The notes beneath the pieces were generated by a model that worked only from the letters and a program-made list of their open reading frames with translations, was not told where the DNA came from and ran no database searches. This document shows positions 18,159-27,217 of a DNA stretch of 64,000 nucleotides, piece by piece. Positions within the stretch are counted from its first letter, which is position 1. Every line of letters begins with the position of its first letter. Both the position numbers and the translations under genes were made by a program. The stretch is from Psychromonas sp030397575 (lineage in GTDB: Bacteria; Pseudomonadota; Gammaproteobacteria; Enterobacterales; Psychromonadaceae), in assembly GCF_046250175.1 (NCBI RefSeq), contig NZ_CP176468.1. One strand, given 5' to 3'.

Positions 18159-18755
18159 TAGTTTGAAGGTGAATGCATTGGTCTCAATGATTATGCAAAA
18201 AAGTAGGAGTCTTTTACAGTAATAATTATTTTTATAGCTGCTTCTTTATTGCATATCAAAGCAGGTCGACTTATGAGGAGTAATGTTCATTTATCGAATT
18301 GGTCACTGCTATAAGTTTATATGCCCTGTTGTTTAATGAAGATCATTCTGACTGACAATAATTAATGCATGCTTGATGGTTTTTATGATGGTAGTTATTT
18401 TTAAGAGTAAAGTACGCTTGAATAGATATAGGTGGCTTATGTAATTGAAGAAAAAGTCTGCACCTTTAAAGTGCGCCTGCCACATTATTGTTCGATATTT
18501 TGAACGTTTTTTAAGAGAGGGCGATTTAATATAGAAAAGCTTTGTGTATTTAAGCTAATTTATGTCTATTTATTGATGTTTTTTCCTAATTATATTTCCT
18601 TTTAATACAATATTCAGTTGATTATTTCTTTCTTTGGGGCTCTTGTTTTTTTGGCAAGCTTGTTGCTGTATCGAAGAGTACCTATTACAAAATGCGATAC
18701 AGGCCTTAAGCCTATTCTATTGAACAATATTGACACTCTAGAGGGAATTACAAGT
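18159..18755. other. 597-bp intergenic region upstream of the amino acid ABC operon
   Basis: No gene is supported. The in-frame extension of the downstream receptor to 18618 is rejected because it would hide the signal peptide. The notable content is an ordered set of blocks, TTTAAAGTGC (18465-18474), ATTGTTC (18487-18493) and TTTTGAACG (18498-18506). The same blocks recur ahead of eutA. Confidence 0.6.
18465..18506. promoter_or_regulatory. Candidate shared regulatory module, copy 1 (ABC operon)
   Basis: TTTAAAGTGC, 12 nt, ATTGTTC, then TTTTGAACG. GTTC…GAAC forms a small inverted repeat. The same blocks occur in the same order at 23075-23126 ahead of eutA. The binding protein is unknown. Confidence 0.45.
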
Positions 18756-19553
18756 ATGAAAAATAAATTGTTTACGTTTGCTTCTGCTGCATCTTTATTA
18801 GCACTATCTATGGGAACTGCACAGGCTAATACCTTGGATGATATTAGCGAGTCTGGAGAATTAAGAGCCTGTTTTGACGCGGGTTATATGCCATTTGAAA
18901 TGAAGGCAAAAAATGGTAACTACATAGGCTTTGATGTAGACCTAGGTAAATTAATGGCTAAGCAAATGGGCGTTAAATATGTACCAGTTAATACTGCGTG
19001 GGACGGTATTATTCCGGCACTTCTCACTAATAAGTGTCATGTAATTATGGCGGGTATGACAATCACTGCTAAACGTAATATGCGTGTTAACTTTGCTGAC
19101 CCTTATATTACTGTTGGCCAAGCGATTTTATTAAACCCAAAACATAAAGGGAAAATCTTAAGTTATAAAGACTTAAATAGTGCTGATTACATTGTGGCAA
19201 GTAAGTTAGGTACCTCTGGAGAAGAGTCAGTTAAAAAGATGCTACGTAATGCAAAATACAATGCATTTGAAACAGAAACAGATGCGGCTTTAGAAGTGGT
19301 AAATGGTAAAGCTGATGCAATGGTTTACGACATGCCTTTCATCTCTATCTATGCAGCACAAACTAAAGGTAAAACATCGGCAATTCTTGAACCGTTTACT
19401 TATGAGCCATTAGGTTGGGCAGTAAAACAGGGAGATCCTGACATGCTGAACTTTTTAAATAACTTTTTAAAACAAACTAAAGGTGATGGTTCTTACCAGC
19501 GTATTTACGATAAATGGTTCAACAGTGACGCTTGGTTAAGCCAAGTTAAATAA
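18756..19553 (+). CDS. Polar amino acid ABC transporter substrate-binding protein
   Basis: Periplasmic receptor of the SBP family 3 (polar amino acid) type. A Sec signal peptide ends at about 'GTAQA' (residue ~24). The mature start 'NTLDDISESGELRACFDAGYMPFEM' and the core 'GFDVDLGKLMAKQMGVKYVPVNTAWDGIIPALLTNKCHVIMAGMTIT' are typical. The Arg in 'TAKRNMRVNFADPY' is the usual carboxylate-binding position. The start at 18756 (MKNKLFTF) has AGAGGGAA upstream and gives a proper signal peptide. Permease and ATPase genes follow on the same strand. The amino acid transported cannot be assigned. Confidence 0.9.
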   Translation: MKNKLFTFASAASLLALSMGTAQANTLDDISESGELRACFDAGYMPFEMKAKNGNYIGFDVDLGKLMAKQMGVKYVPVNTAWDGIIPALLTNKCHVIMAGMTITAKRNMRVNFADPYITVGQAILLNPKHKGKILSYKDLNSADYIVASKLGTSGEESVKKMLRNAKYNAFETETDAALEVVNGKADAMVYDMPFISIYAAQTKGKTSAILEPFTYEPLGWAVKQGDPDMLNFLNNFLKQTKGDGSYQRIYDKWFNSDAWLSQVK

Positions 19554-19686
19554 GTGTCGTTGTAGCATAATGAGATTTACTTGTTAGGTAACAGTAGGTC
19601 TCATTGTTAACAAGATTATCAGTAAGTAGTTGATAAAAATCAGCACGATTAACGCTGATTTACCCTCCCTTTTTCCAGGTGACTTT

Positions 19687-20631
19687 ATGAAAGAACAACC
19701 ACACAGGCTTAAATGGCATATATTGTTTGCTATTACTATTTTGGGTATTGCTGCTGGAATTTATTCAGCATCGCAAACGATTAATTATAATTGGCAGTGG
19801 CATCGTGTATTACCTTACATTGTTGATACTTCTCCCGTTGATATTATTGCCCAAGGAGATGGTAGCGCTAGCATAAATAACAATAGCTTGACCATTACCT
19901 ATGATAATGGCGCCCCTGATCGAATTATCAATAATGCTGATACTATTTTAGTGTCTGATGGGGATATCATTTTTGAAGGCGATCTATTAGCTCGTCAAGA
20001 AAACGTTAGAATGGGGGTGTTAATCGAAGGTTTGTTAACCACTCTGGAAATCTCTGTTATCTCATTGTTTTTCTCTTTGTTTATTGGGTTAGTGGCAGCA
20101 TTAATGCGTATCTCCAATAATCCTTTTAGTAAAAATTTATCTCTATTATACGTTGAAGTGATTCGCGGTACGCCGTTATTAGTGCAGATTTTTATTGTTT
20201 ATTTCTTTCTCGGTACAGTATTTGATTTAGAGCGCTTTACTGCCGGGATTGTTGCCTTATCAGTATTTACTGGTGCTTATGTGGCTGAAATTTTACGTTC
20301 TGGTATTCAATCTATTTCACCTGGGCAAATGGAAGCCGCGCGCTCGTTAGGGATGACTTATCCGAAGGCCATGATGTATGTCATATTACCACAAGCTTTC
20401 AAACGTACACTGCCTCCAATGGCTAGCCAACTGATTAATTTAATTAAAGATTCTTCATTAGTGTCGGTGATTTCCATTACCGATTTAACGAAAGCTGGGC
20501 GTGAAGTCGTCAGCGGTAGTTTTGCTACTTTTGAAGTGTGGTTTACGGTAGCGGCTTTATATCTATTGTTAACATCAACTTTATCTTGGGCTATACAACG
20601 TATTGAAAAGAGGTTAGCAAATAATGGTTAA
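19687..20631 (+). CDS. Polar amino acid ABC transporter permease with extra periplasmic insertion
   Basis: Inner-membrane permease (HisM/GlnP type), 314 residues from the chosen start, which has AGGTGA 5 nt upstream. The EAA motif 'EAARSLGMTYPKAMMYVILPQA' at ~217-237 docks the ATPase. An unusual soluble insertion of ~65 residues (about 46-110, 'SPVDIIAQGDGSASINNNSL'…) splits the conserved segment that normally runs from 'YNWQWHRVLPYI' straight into 'LIEGLLTTLEISVISL'. It overlaps the ATPase gene by 8 bp, which indicates coupled translation. Confidence 0.9.
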   Translation: MKEQPHRLKWHILFAITILGIAAGIYSASQTINYNWQWHRVLPYIVDTSPVDIIAQGDGSASINNNSLTITYDNGAPDRIINNADTILVSDGDIIFEGDLLARQENVRMGVLIEGLLTTLEISVISLFFSLFIGLVAALMRISNNPFSKNLSLLYVEVIRGTPLLVQIFIVYFFLGTVFDLERFTAGIVALSVFTGAYVAEILRSGIQSISPGQMEAARSLGMTYPKAMMYVILPQAFKRTLPPMASQLINLIKDSSLVSVISITDLTKAGREVVSGSFATFEVWFTVAALYLLLTSTLSWAIQRIEKRLANNG

Positions 20632-21379
20632 TGCATATAAAGGTAATGACATGGTGGTTACCGCTAATGTCGACAAAATTTATCCAAATAATTGTCATGC
20701 TTTAAAAAAGGTGACCACTAATATTAAACGTGGAGAAGTGGTGGTGATTATCGGGCCATCTGGGTCAGGTAAATCAACATTCCTAAGAACCTTAAACCAA
20801 CTAGAAACCATTACCGATGGCGATATCATTGTAGATGGTGTAAATATGTACGATGAGCGTACCAACATTAATAAGCTGCGTGAAAATGTCGGTATGGTAT
20901 TCCAATCTTTTAATCTTTTTCCACATCTGACGGTAAAAGAAAATGTCATGCTAGCGCCACTTAAGGTGTCTAAATTGCCTAAAAGTGAAGTAGATGCTGA
21001 AGCACAAACTTTATTAAAACGTGTTGGATTAGCTGAAAAAATGGACGTCTATCCTGCGCAGCTATCGGGCGGTCAACAACAACGTGTTGCGATTGCTAGA
21101 GCATTAGCAATGAAGCCGGACATGATGTTATTTGATGAACCAACGTCAGCGCTTGATCCTGAAATGGTCGGGGAAGTGTTGGATGTCATGAAGTCATTAG
21201 CCGCTGAGGGAATGACTATGATTGTGGTAACACATGAAATGGGCTTTGCTAATGAAGTTGCTGATCGGGTGTTATTTATGGAAGATGGGGTACTTTTGGT
21301 TGACGATATTCCTGAGAATATTTTTGGTACAGTAGCTAATCATCCTCGATTACAAAAATTCTTATCAAATATATTATAA
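20624..21379 (+). CDS. Polar amino acid ABC transporter ATP-binding protein
   Basis: ATPase that powers the transporter from the cytoplasmic side. Walker A is 'GPSGSGKST' (residues ~45-53), the signature is 'LSGGQQQRVAIARAL', and Walker B is 'MMLFDEPTSALD' followed by the switch His in 'VVTHEMGF'. At 251 residues it matches the GlnQ/HisP group. Its ATG overlaps the permease stop region; an in-frame ATG at 20651 with AAAGG upstream is an alternative. No clear terminator follows in the 216 bp before glmU. Confidence 0.93.
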   Translation: MVNAYKGNDMVVTANVDKIYPNNCHALKKVTTNIKRGEVVVIIGPSGSGKSTFLRTLNQLETITDGDIIVDGVNMYDERTNINKLRENVGMVFQSFNLFPHLTVKENVMLAPLKVSKLPKSEVDAEAQTLLKRVGLAEKMDVYPAQLSGGQQQRVAIARALAMKPDMMLFDEPTSALDPEMVGEVLDVMKSLAAEGMTMIVVTHEMGFANEVADRVLFMEDGVLLVDDIPENIFGTVANHPRLQKFLSNIL

Positions 21380-21595
21380 GTGATAAGTCATTCTGCGTTA
21401 TCTGCTCTATCTTTTACTCTTCTTGCTGTGGGTGATAGAGCGATTTTGTTATTTGAAGCTTTTTAAAGCCATGTAGTGCACAAAATAACAAATGAACTTC
21501 AGGTTATTTTTTACTCTTTTACATTTATTATACGTTCTTATCTAAAACTCCGTTAAAATAAACTTTTTTATTATTCTGATATTAAGGTTTCTATT

Positions 21596-22957
21596 ATGTC
21601 GTTAAGTGTTGTTATTCTTGCTGCTGGCAAAGGCACTCGCATGTGTTCTCTCCTACCTAAAGTACTTCATAAAATTGCTGACAAGCCGATGGTGCAACAT
21701 GTTATTGATACGGTAAAAGGAATTGGCGCAGATAATATTCACCTAATATATGGGCATGGTGGCGACATCATGAAACAAAATATCCAAGATGCACGCTTAA
21801 ATTGGATTGAGCAAACTGAACAGTTAGGAACGGGGCACGCAATGCAAATGGCGCAACCACACTTCCAATCAGGTGAGAAAATTCTGATTGTTTATGGTGA
21901 TGTGCCGTTATTATCAGAAACGACTCTAGCAAAATTAGTCGCGGTGCAGCCTACAGGTGGTATTGGTTTATTAACTATCAAAATGGATGACCCAACTGGT
22001 TATGGTCGTATCGAGCGCAATAATGGTCAAGTTGTTGGTATTGTTGAGCAAAAAGATGCTAACCCTGAGCAATTAGCGATTAATGAAGTTAACACTGGTA
22101 TTTTAGTTGCAGATGCAGATGCTCTGAATCGCTGGTTACCTGCCTTATCAAATGACAATGCGGCGGGTGAGTTTTATTTAACGGATATTATTCAGATGGC
22201 TTATCAAGAAGGGTTATCTATTGAAACCGTTCAACCTGAAAATGCATTTGAGGTAGAAGGTGTGAATAATCGCCTGCAACTGGCTAACTTAGAACGTGCA
22301 TATCAAGCTGACAAAGCTAATCAATTATTGCTGAGTGGTGTGATGTTACGTGACCCAAGTCGTTTTGATTTACGTGGAGAGTTAACCTGTGGTCAAGACG
22401 TCGATATTGATATCAACGTTATTATTGAAGGTAAAGTAAGCTTAGGTTATGGCGTCAAAATTGGTGCTGGTTGTATTTTAACTAATTGTTCGATTGCTGA
22501 TCATACCGAGATTAAAGCAAACTCTATCATTGAAGGTGCAAACATTGGTGAGCATGCGTCTATTGGGCCATTTGCGCGGATCCGTCCTGATACCGTGATT
22601 GCCAACGAAGTACATATTGGTAACTTTGTTGAAGTGAAAAAATCGTCATTAGGTGAAGGCACTAAGTGTGGGCATCTAAGCTACATTGGCGATAGCCAAG
22701 TAGGCAGTGGTGTTAATGTTGGTGCAGGTGTGATCACCTGTAATTATGATGGTGCGAATAAGCATCAAACCATTATTGGCAATGATGTGTTTGTGGGCAG
22801 TGATTGCCAACTCGTTGCACCAGTAACTATCGGTAATGGTGCGACTACTGGAGCGGGTACGACAGTAGTAAATGATGTACCTGATAATGCGCTATGTGTT
22901 GCACGTACTAAGCAACGAAACATTAACGGTTGGAAACGTCCGGTTAAGCATAAGTAG
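21596..22957 (+). CDS. glmU: Bifunctional UDP-N-acetylglucosamine pyrophosphorylase / glucosamine-1-phosphate N-acetyltransferase
   Basis: Makes UDP-GlcNAc for peptidoglycan and LPS. The N-terminal pyrophosphorylase domain opens with 'VILAAGKGTRMCSLLPKVLH' and includes 'YGDVPLL' and 'DIIQMAYQEG'. From about residue 250 a left-handed beta-helix of hexapeptide repeats forms the acetyltransferase, with 'GHLSYIGDSQVGSGVNVGAG' and 'CNYDGANKHQT' at the active site. The length, 453, is standard. It has its own terminator and probably its own promoter. Confidence 0.97.
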   Translation: MSLSVVILAAGKGTRMCSLLPKVLHKIADKPMVQHVIDTVKGIGADNIHLIYGHGGDIMKQNIQDARLNWIEQTEQLGTGHAMQMAQPHFQSGEKILIVYGDVPLLSETTLAKLVAVQPTGGIGLLTIKMDDPTGYGRIERNNGQVVGIVEQKDANPEQLAINEVNTGILVADADALNRWLPALSNDNAAGEFYLTDIIQMAYQEGLSIETVQPENAFEVEGVNNRLQLANLERAYQADKANQLLLSGVMLRDPSRFDLRGELTCGQDVDIDINVIIEGKVSLGYGVKIGAGCILTNCSIADHTEIKANSIIEGANIGEHASIGPFARIRPDTVIANEVHIGNFVEVKKSSLGEGTKCGHLSYIGDSQVGSGVNVGAGVITCNYDGANKHQTIIGNDVFVGSDCQLVAPVTIGNGATTGAGTTVVNDVPDNALCVARTKQRNINGWKRPVKHK

Positions 22958-22966
22958 TTCATGTAT

Positions 22967-23005
22967 GGGCTGATAACGCAAATTATCAGCCTGTTTGTAT
23001 TTTTA
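22967..23005 (+). terminator. Terminator after glmU
   Basis: GGCTGATAA / TTATCAGCC stem with a 6-nt loop, followed by TGTTTGTATTTTT. Confidence 0.8.
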
Positions 23006-23487
23006 CACTCTATTTGCCTGTCTTTTATTTAGCATTATGTATTAGTTCGACCTAAAAAGGTGCTTTTTCGAACATTTAAAGTGCATTCCTTTACGATTGT
23101 TCAATAAGCTTATCTCATTTTGAACGATTATTTTTATAGTTAATTGAGCATTTTAACTCAATTTTTATGGTTAATTTAATACGTTATTTAAGCCTATATC
23201 TCCACTGTTCATATTAGTTTTAACACTCCTGTAAATAGTACTTTTGATTTTCATAAACTTAATCAAAAGCCAGTGTTAATGCGTGTTTTCGTATTTAAAG
23301 TACTGAGCTTAAAATGAGTTTATCTGCTGATTATTATATTTTGAAAATTTGTTGTTAGCCTGCTTTGCGTACTCCCCCCTTTATTGAGCTAGTAAAAGTA
23401 CTTTTTTTAGTTGGTATAGTTAATGCTAATGCTTTGAATATCTCTTTTGATTGTAGTTGCACAAAAGTTGTTCAAGGTGATAAACCA
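23006..23487. other. Long regulatory region upstream of eutA
   Basis: About 480 bp with no supported gene. A hairpin-like stretch lies at 23045-23073 (GTTCG…CGAAC enclosing AAAAAG/CTTTTT), followed by the blocks shared with the ABC operon. I looked for a cobalamin riboswitch, which would suit a B12-dependent enzyme. I did not find the B12-box (GCCACTG-like) or the surrounding core. Confidence 0.5.
23075..23126. promoter_or_regulatory. Candidate shared regulatory module, copy 2 (eut island)
   Basis: TTTAAAGTGC (23075-23084), 11 nt, ATTGTTC (23096-23102), then TTTTGAACG (23118-23126). The order matches copy 1 at 18465-18506, but the last gap is about 11 nt longer. The GTTCAA…TTGAAC arms form an inverted repeat. 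Confidence 0.45.
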
Positions 23488-24927
23488 ATGGGAAACGTTC
23501 AAGGCGAAGAAGAACAAGTAAAAATGATCGGTTTGGATTTTGGATCTACGACGAGCAGTGCCATGATCGCAGTGGCCGGCGTAGGAATGAATTCAGTAAC
23601 GGGGCGTATGGCATTTTCTGCGCCTGAGATTATTTATCGCTCTAAAGTAGAATTTACCCCTTTCAAAGGGACTGAAATTGATACTGATGTAATTGCTAAG
23701 TTGTTAGATACTTGGTTAGAGGCTGGAGAAAACATTTTTTCCGGTGGCGTTATTATTACTGGGCTTGCGGCATTACGCAATAATGCTGAGCATATTGCTA
23801 AGTTGATTAAAGCCCGTATCGGGCAAGCTGTTATAGCAACGGTTGATGATCCTAATCTTGAATCATGGTTGGCCTTTATGGGGTGTGTTGCTTTACTGTC
23901 TCGCCACTATAAACATGAGACTTTAATTAATCTTGATATTGGTGGAGGCACAACTAATCCCGCTGCAGGCCAAAATGGCCAGGTTAAAAGCACTGGGTGC
24001 TTCTATATTGGTGCAAGGCATTTTCAATTTATCCCTGGGACTTACCAAGTAGCTGGCATTTCAGAATATGGTTATGCAATATTAAAATACTTGAATGCGA
24101 GTATTGAAATTGGTGATGCTCTACCAATCGCATTACTCGATCAAATACTCAATTTCTATTTACAGGGATTAAAAGCCCTCACATTAGGCGAGACTGCTTT
24201 TTTTGAAACTAGCATTGGTCAATGTTTATGCCAGACGCCATTCTCGTTTTCTTCCGATGTTCAAACGCCACTAGTGACGTTCTCTGGTGGCGTTGGTGAA
24301 TTGATTTATAAGTTAGCTGAAAAAGAGGCTGTGCCTGATACTACTTTTTATGGTGACTTAGGTATTGATTTGGCTAAAAAAATCATCGCTGATCCTTACT
24401 TTTCAAAACATATCTCTAATGTTCGCCCTGAAAATATGGGCAGAGCTACCGTTTATGGACTTACTTTACATAATACAGAAATATCGGGAGCAACTTTGTT
24501 TTTGCCTGATACATCTGCATTACCGTTAAATGATGTGCCCATTGTTGCACGTCTTGATATTACTTGTGATTTAGATGAGTTAATCAATGCTATTTCGGTC
24601 GTTGCACAACGCAGTGGTAAGGCGTGTATTCAAATGCTACCCATTGTAGATGAAGACGATTCTGTTATCGCGGCAACACTAATGCAAATCAAAGAGCTAG
24701 GTCAAAAGATACATCAAGCCTTATCCACTTTAACGATTGATTTACCCCTCGTTATTCTTGTTCCAGGTAACTTTGGTAAGGCGTTAGGTAATTATGCGAC
24801 AGATTGGGGGAACTCCTCTGCAAAACTCATGATTATTGATGAAATTCCAGATCGTAATGCTCAATTTGTCAACATTGGCAGTCCCTATCGTGGTGTCGTG
24901 CCGGTTTCTTTTTATGGTATTTATTAG
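23488..24927 (+). CDS. eutA: EutA-like ethanolamine ammonia-lyase reactivating factor
   Basis: Predicted ATP-dependent reactivase that swaps damaged cobalamin out of ethanolamine ammonia-lyase. It has the actin/Hsp70-type nucleotide site: phosphate-1 loop 'GLDFGSTTSS' at ~15-24, phosphate-2 loop 'NLDIGGGTTN' at ~148-157, and 'FSGGVGELIY' further on. 'GGVIITGLAALRNNA' and the C-terminal 'PLVILVPGNFGKALGNY…IIDEI…VNIGSPYRGVVPVSFY' track E. coli EutA. The length is 479 residues from this start, which has AAGGTGA 7 nt upstream. An open frame back to a TTG at 23365 is rejected. It lies 17 bp before the fused lyase gene, a clear operon partner. Confidence 0.88.
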   Translation: MGNVQGEEEQVKMIGLDFGSTTSSAMIAVAGVGMNSVTGRMAFSAPEIIYRSKVEFTPFKGTEIDTDVIAKLLDTWLEAGENIFSGGVIITGLAALRNNAEHIAKLIKARIGQAVIATVDDPNLESWLAFMGCVALLSRHYKHETLINLDIGGGTTNPAAGQNGQVKSTGCFYIGARHFQFIPGTYQVAGISEYGYAILKYLNASIEIGDALPIALLDQILNFYLQGLKALTLGETAFFETSIGQCLCQTPFSFSSDVQTPLVTFSGGVGELIYKLAEKEAVPDTTFYGDLGIDLAKKIIADPYFSKHISNVRPENMGRATVYGLTLHNTEISGATLFLPDTSALPLNDVPIVARLDITCDLDELINAISVVAQRSGKACIQMLPIVDEDDSVIAATLMQIKELGQKIHQALSTLTIDLPLVILVPGNFGKALGNYATDWGNSSAKLMIIDEIPDRNAQFVNIGSPYRGVVPVSFYGIY

Positions 24928-24944
24928 CGCTGAAGGTTGATTGA

Positions 24945-27146
24945 ATGAAAAAAATTATTCCACTTAAAGGTATCCATGTGCCTGTTCCAGGCCCTGAGGA
25001 AGTGTATTCTTTTAAAATATTAAATGAAGTATTTTATTTTCAAGGGCTTAAAGGTCTATTAGGCGCTGCAGATATTAGTAAAGCAGGTGATCGAACGACT
25101 AATCTCGCACCTAAAAATGCCATGGACAGAGAGGCTGCACGCGCTATCCTTGCATCATTAACATTAAAGCATATTTACGATAATCCACTGACTACAGATG
25201 ATGGCCATGTTGATTCAGTCATGAGAGCGGGTTATGAAATTGATATAGAGTTATTTCAAAGTATCGCTGGCATGACTTTAGGTGAGTTAAAAGATCATTT
25301 ATTAGCTAGCAATGGTACTCGAGTAGCCTCTGTGGGTTTAGCGCTAACGCCTGTTATGGCCTCCGCCCTTACTAAATTAATGGACGTTCATGAGCTTGTT
25401 TATCTACCTGGTAAAATATTTCGCCCTACTAAAGCAAGAACCTTAATTGGAACACCAAAAACACTTTCTTTTCGACTGCAGCCTAATCACCCTAAAGATA
25501 ACTTAGATGCTATTTCAATGATGGTTTATAACGATTTAGCAATGGGAATGGGGGACTGTTTGATTGGGGTTAACCCTTCTGATGGTTCTGTGGATAACAT
25601 AGCTGCCATGTTATGGCACATTGATAAATTACGTCGAGAGACAGGGGCGCCGACCCAAATTTGTGTGCTTGGCCATATTAAGAGTCAGTTAACCGCCTTA
25701 AAACAAGGTGCACCAGTAGAAATACTATTCCAAAGTTTCGCTGGAACTGATGAAACACTAACGGGTGAATTTGATGTCACTGTTGAGTTTCTAGATCAAG
25801 CCGTTGAAACCATGAAAAAAGAAGGGCCTTTAAAAGAGATTGCAGAGCAGTTTATGTATTTTGAAACTGGCCAAGGAAGTGAAATGACATACCGTAAACA
25901 TAACGGAATGGATATGGCGACTTGTGAGGCTCTGTGTTATGGGTTATGCAGAAGATATGATCCCTTTATGGTCAATAACGCTACAGGTTTTATTGGTCCT
26001 GAAACTCACCTTAATGATTTTGAGTTGATGGTATCAACCCTTCAAGATCATTTTATGGGGAAACTGTTAGGCTTACCAATGGGTATTAGCCCTAGTTATA
26101 CCTTACATTCAAATTCACATTTAGAAGGTCAGCAAATGGCTGTTCAATTGGCCACAGCAGCAGGTGCTAACTTCTTTATGGATATTTATTTAGGTACTGA
26201 CCGCATGTTGGCTCACTTTGTTAATTCAGGTCATGATGATCAAACGTTAAGAGAGATTTATCATCGTAATCCTGCTCCTGAATTCTTACAGTGGGCTGTA
26301 GAAAAGGGCATTTATATACAACATACCAATGGCAGTGTTGAGCGAGGCCCTAACTGGGGGAACCCAAGGTTGTTCATTAGCAGTGATTTAGAGTTTCAAC
26401 GCCTTCATGAAGCAACTCCTAATGCACCTGGCTTTGAAAATGCTGGTCCTCGTCCTGCACATAAGGTGCAAGAAGTTATTCGAATTAATCAATCCGTAGG
26501 ACGAGAAGCCGTTCACTCACATCTTAAACCTGAGTTATTTACTGGTTTTGATTTTAGAGAGTTTGTTTCTACCGCAAAAGATCATGCCGAACATCTTAAA
26601 AATCCTGAAGTGGGTGCCAAGCTCTTGCAATCTGATTTAGACACATTATCTGCTGAAGGCAATGACGTTCAAATTATTATTACTGATGGTTTATCTGCTG
26701 AAGCCGTTCATCACAATGTCCCAGATATGATTCCTGTTTTAATGGATGGATTAGCAAGCCGAAATTACTCTTTAGGCAAACCGATTGTCACGCATTTTGG
26801 ACGCGTTAAGTTAGCGGAGTGTATTGCGGATGTATTGGATTGTAATGTCGCCATTTTGTTAGCTGGTGAGCGACCTGGTGGAGACGCTCTTTCTTCAAAA
26901 AGTATGTCTGCTTATCTCGTTTTAAAGTTAAAAGATGAAACAGCAAGACAAGCCGCCGCTATTTACAGTGAACATGAAAAAATTCGTTATGAATACACAT
27001 TAATTACCAATATTTATGAAGGAGGTTTACCGCCTATTGAAGGAGGAAGTGTTGTTGCAGAAAAAGTAATGGAAATTCTTGAGAATCAAGCTGCAGGTAA
27101 CCGATTAGAGGATTTACTGAAAGCAAAATCGTATAACCAAATTTAA
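24945..27146 (+). CDS. Fused EutB-EutC: B12-dependent ethanolamine ammonia-lyase-like enzyme
   Basis: Single polypeptide of 733 residues joining both subunits of adenosylcobalamin-dependent ethanolamine ammonia-lyase. Residues ~20-480 match EutB. Active-site residues conserved by position are Arg177 and Gln179 ('FRLQP', E. coli Arg160/Gln162), Asn210 (Asn193), Ser264 (Ser247) and Glu307 ('YFETGQGS', Glu287). The amino-group contact Asp362 ('MGCDCCYTNH') is Ser382 here ('MGISPSYTLH'), in an ungapped alignment. Residues ~499-733 match the EutC core, from 'GPRP' through 'ITDGLSAEAV', 'GRVKLAECI', 'ILLAGERPGG' and 'ITNIYEGGLPPIE'. The flexible ~80-residue EutC N-terminus is missing. E. coli residues were recalled, not looked up. 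The substrate may therefore be an amino alcohol other than ethanolamine. Confidence 0.9.
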   Translation: MKKIIPLKGIHVPVPGPEEVYSFKILNEVFYFQGLKGLLGAADISKAGDRTTNLAPKNAMDREAARAILASLTLKHIYDNPLTTDDGHVDSVMRAGYEIDIELFQSIAGMTLGELKDHLLASNGTRVASVGLALTPVMASALTKLMDVHELVYLPGKIFRPTKARTLIGTPKTLSFRLQPNHPKDNLDAISMMVYNDLAMGMGDCLIGVNPSDGSVDNIAAMLWHIDKLRRETGAPTQICVLGHIKSQLTALKQGAPVEILFQSFAGTDETLTGEFDVTVEFLDQAVETMKKEGPLKEIAEQFMYFETGQGSEMTYRKHNGMDMATCEALCYGLCRRYDPFMVNNATGFIGPETHLNDFELMVSTLQDHFMGKLLGLPMGISPSYTLHSNSHLEGQQMAVQLATAAGANFFMDIYLGTDRMLAHFVNSGHDDQTLREIYHRNPAPEFLQWAVEKGIYIQHTNGSVERGPNWGNPRLFISSDLEFQRLHEATPNAPGFENAGPRPAHKVQEVIRINQSVGREAVHSHLKPELFTGFDFREFVSTAKDHAEHLKNPEVGAKLLQSDLDTLSAEGNDVQIIITDGLSAEAVHHNVPDMIPVLMDGLASRNYSLGKPIVTHFGRVKLAECIADVLDCNVAILLAGERPGGDALSSKSMSAYLVLKLKDETARQAAAIYSEHEKIRYEYTLITNIYEGGLPPIEGGSVVAEKVMEILENQAAGNRLEDLLKAKSYNQI

Positions 27147-27217
27147 CAAAGTAATGGCCAATAATATTTTATGAATATTTAACATACATCTACATACATT
27201 AAATAAGGATATAAATA

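Noticed and set aside
18465..18510. Sigma-54 promoter in the shared module (TGCCAC…TTGTT)
   Set aside because: The -24/-12 spacing is off by one and the second copy of the module lacks the pattern.
18618..18755. N-terminal extension of the ABC receptor
   Set aside because: It would bury the signal peptide that begins at 18756 and lacks a ribosome-binding site.
23006..23487. Cobalamin riboswitch upstream of eutA
   Set aside because: A B12-dependent enzyme made this likely, but no B12-box or conserved core was found. A GGTGC in the hairpin is not enough.
23365..23487. N-terminal extension of EutA from a TTG
   Set aside because: The internal ATG at 23488 has AAGGTGA at ideal spacing, and the family starts close to the phosphate loop.
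23488..27146. Glutamate mutase (GlmL/GlmE) identity for the eutA and lyase genes
   Set aside because: The ATPase could be mistaken for MutL/GlmL, but the downstream enzyme follows EutB then EutC motif by motif.
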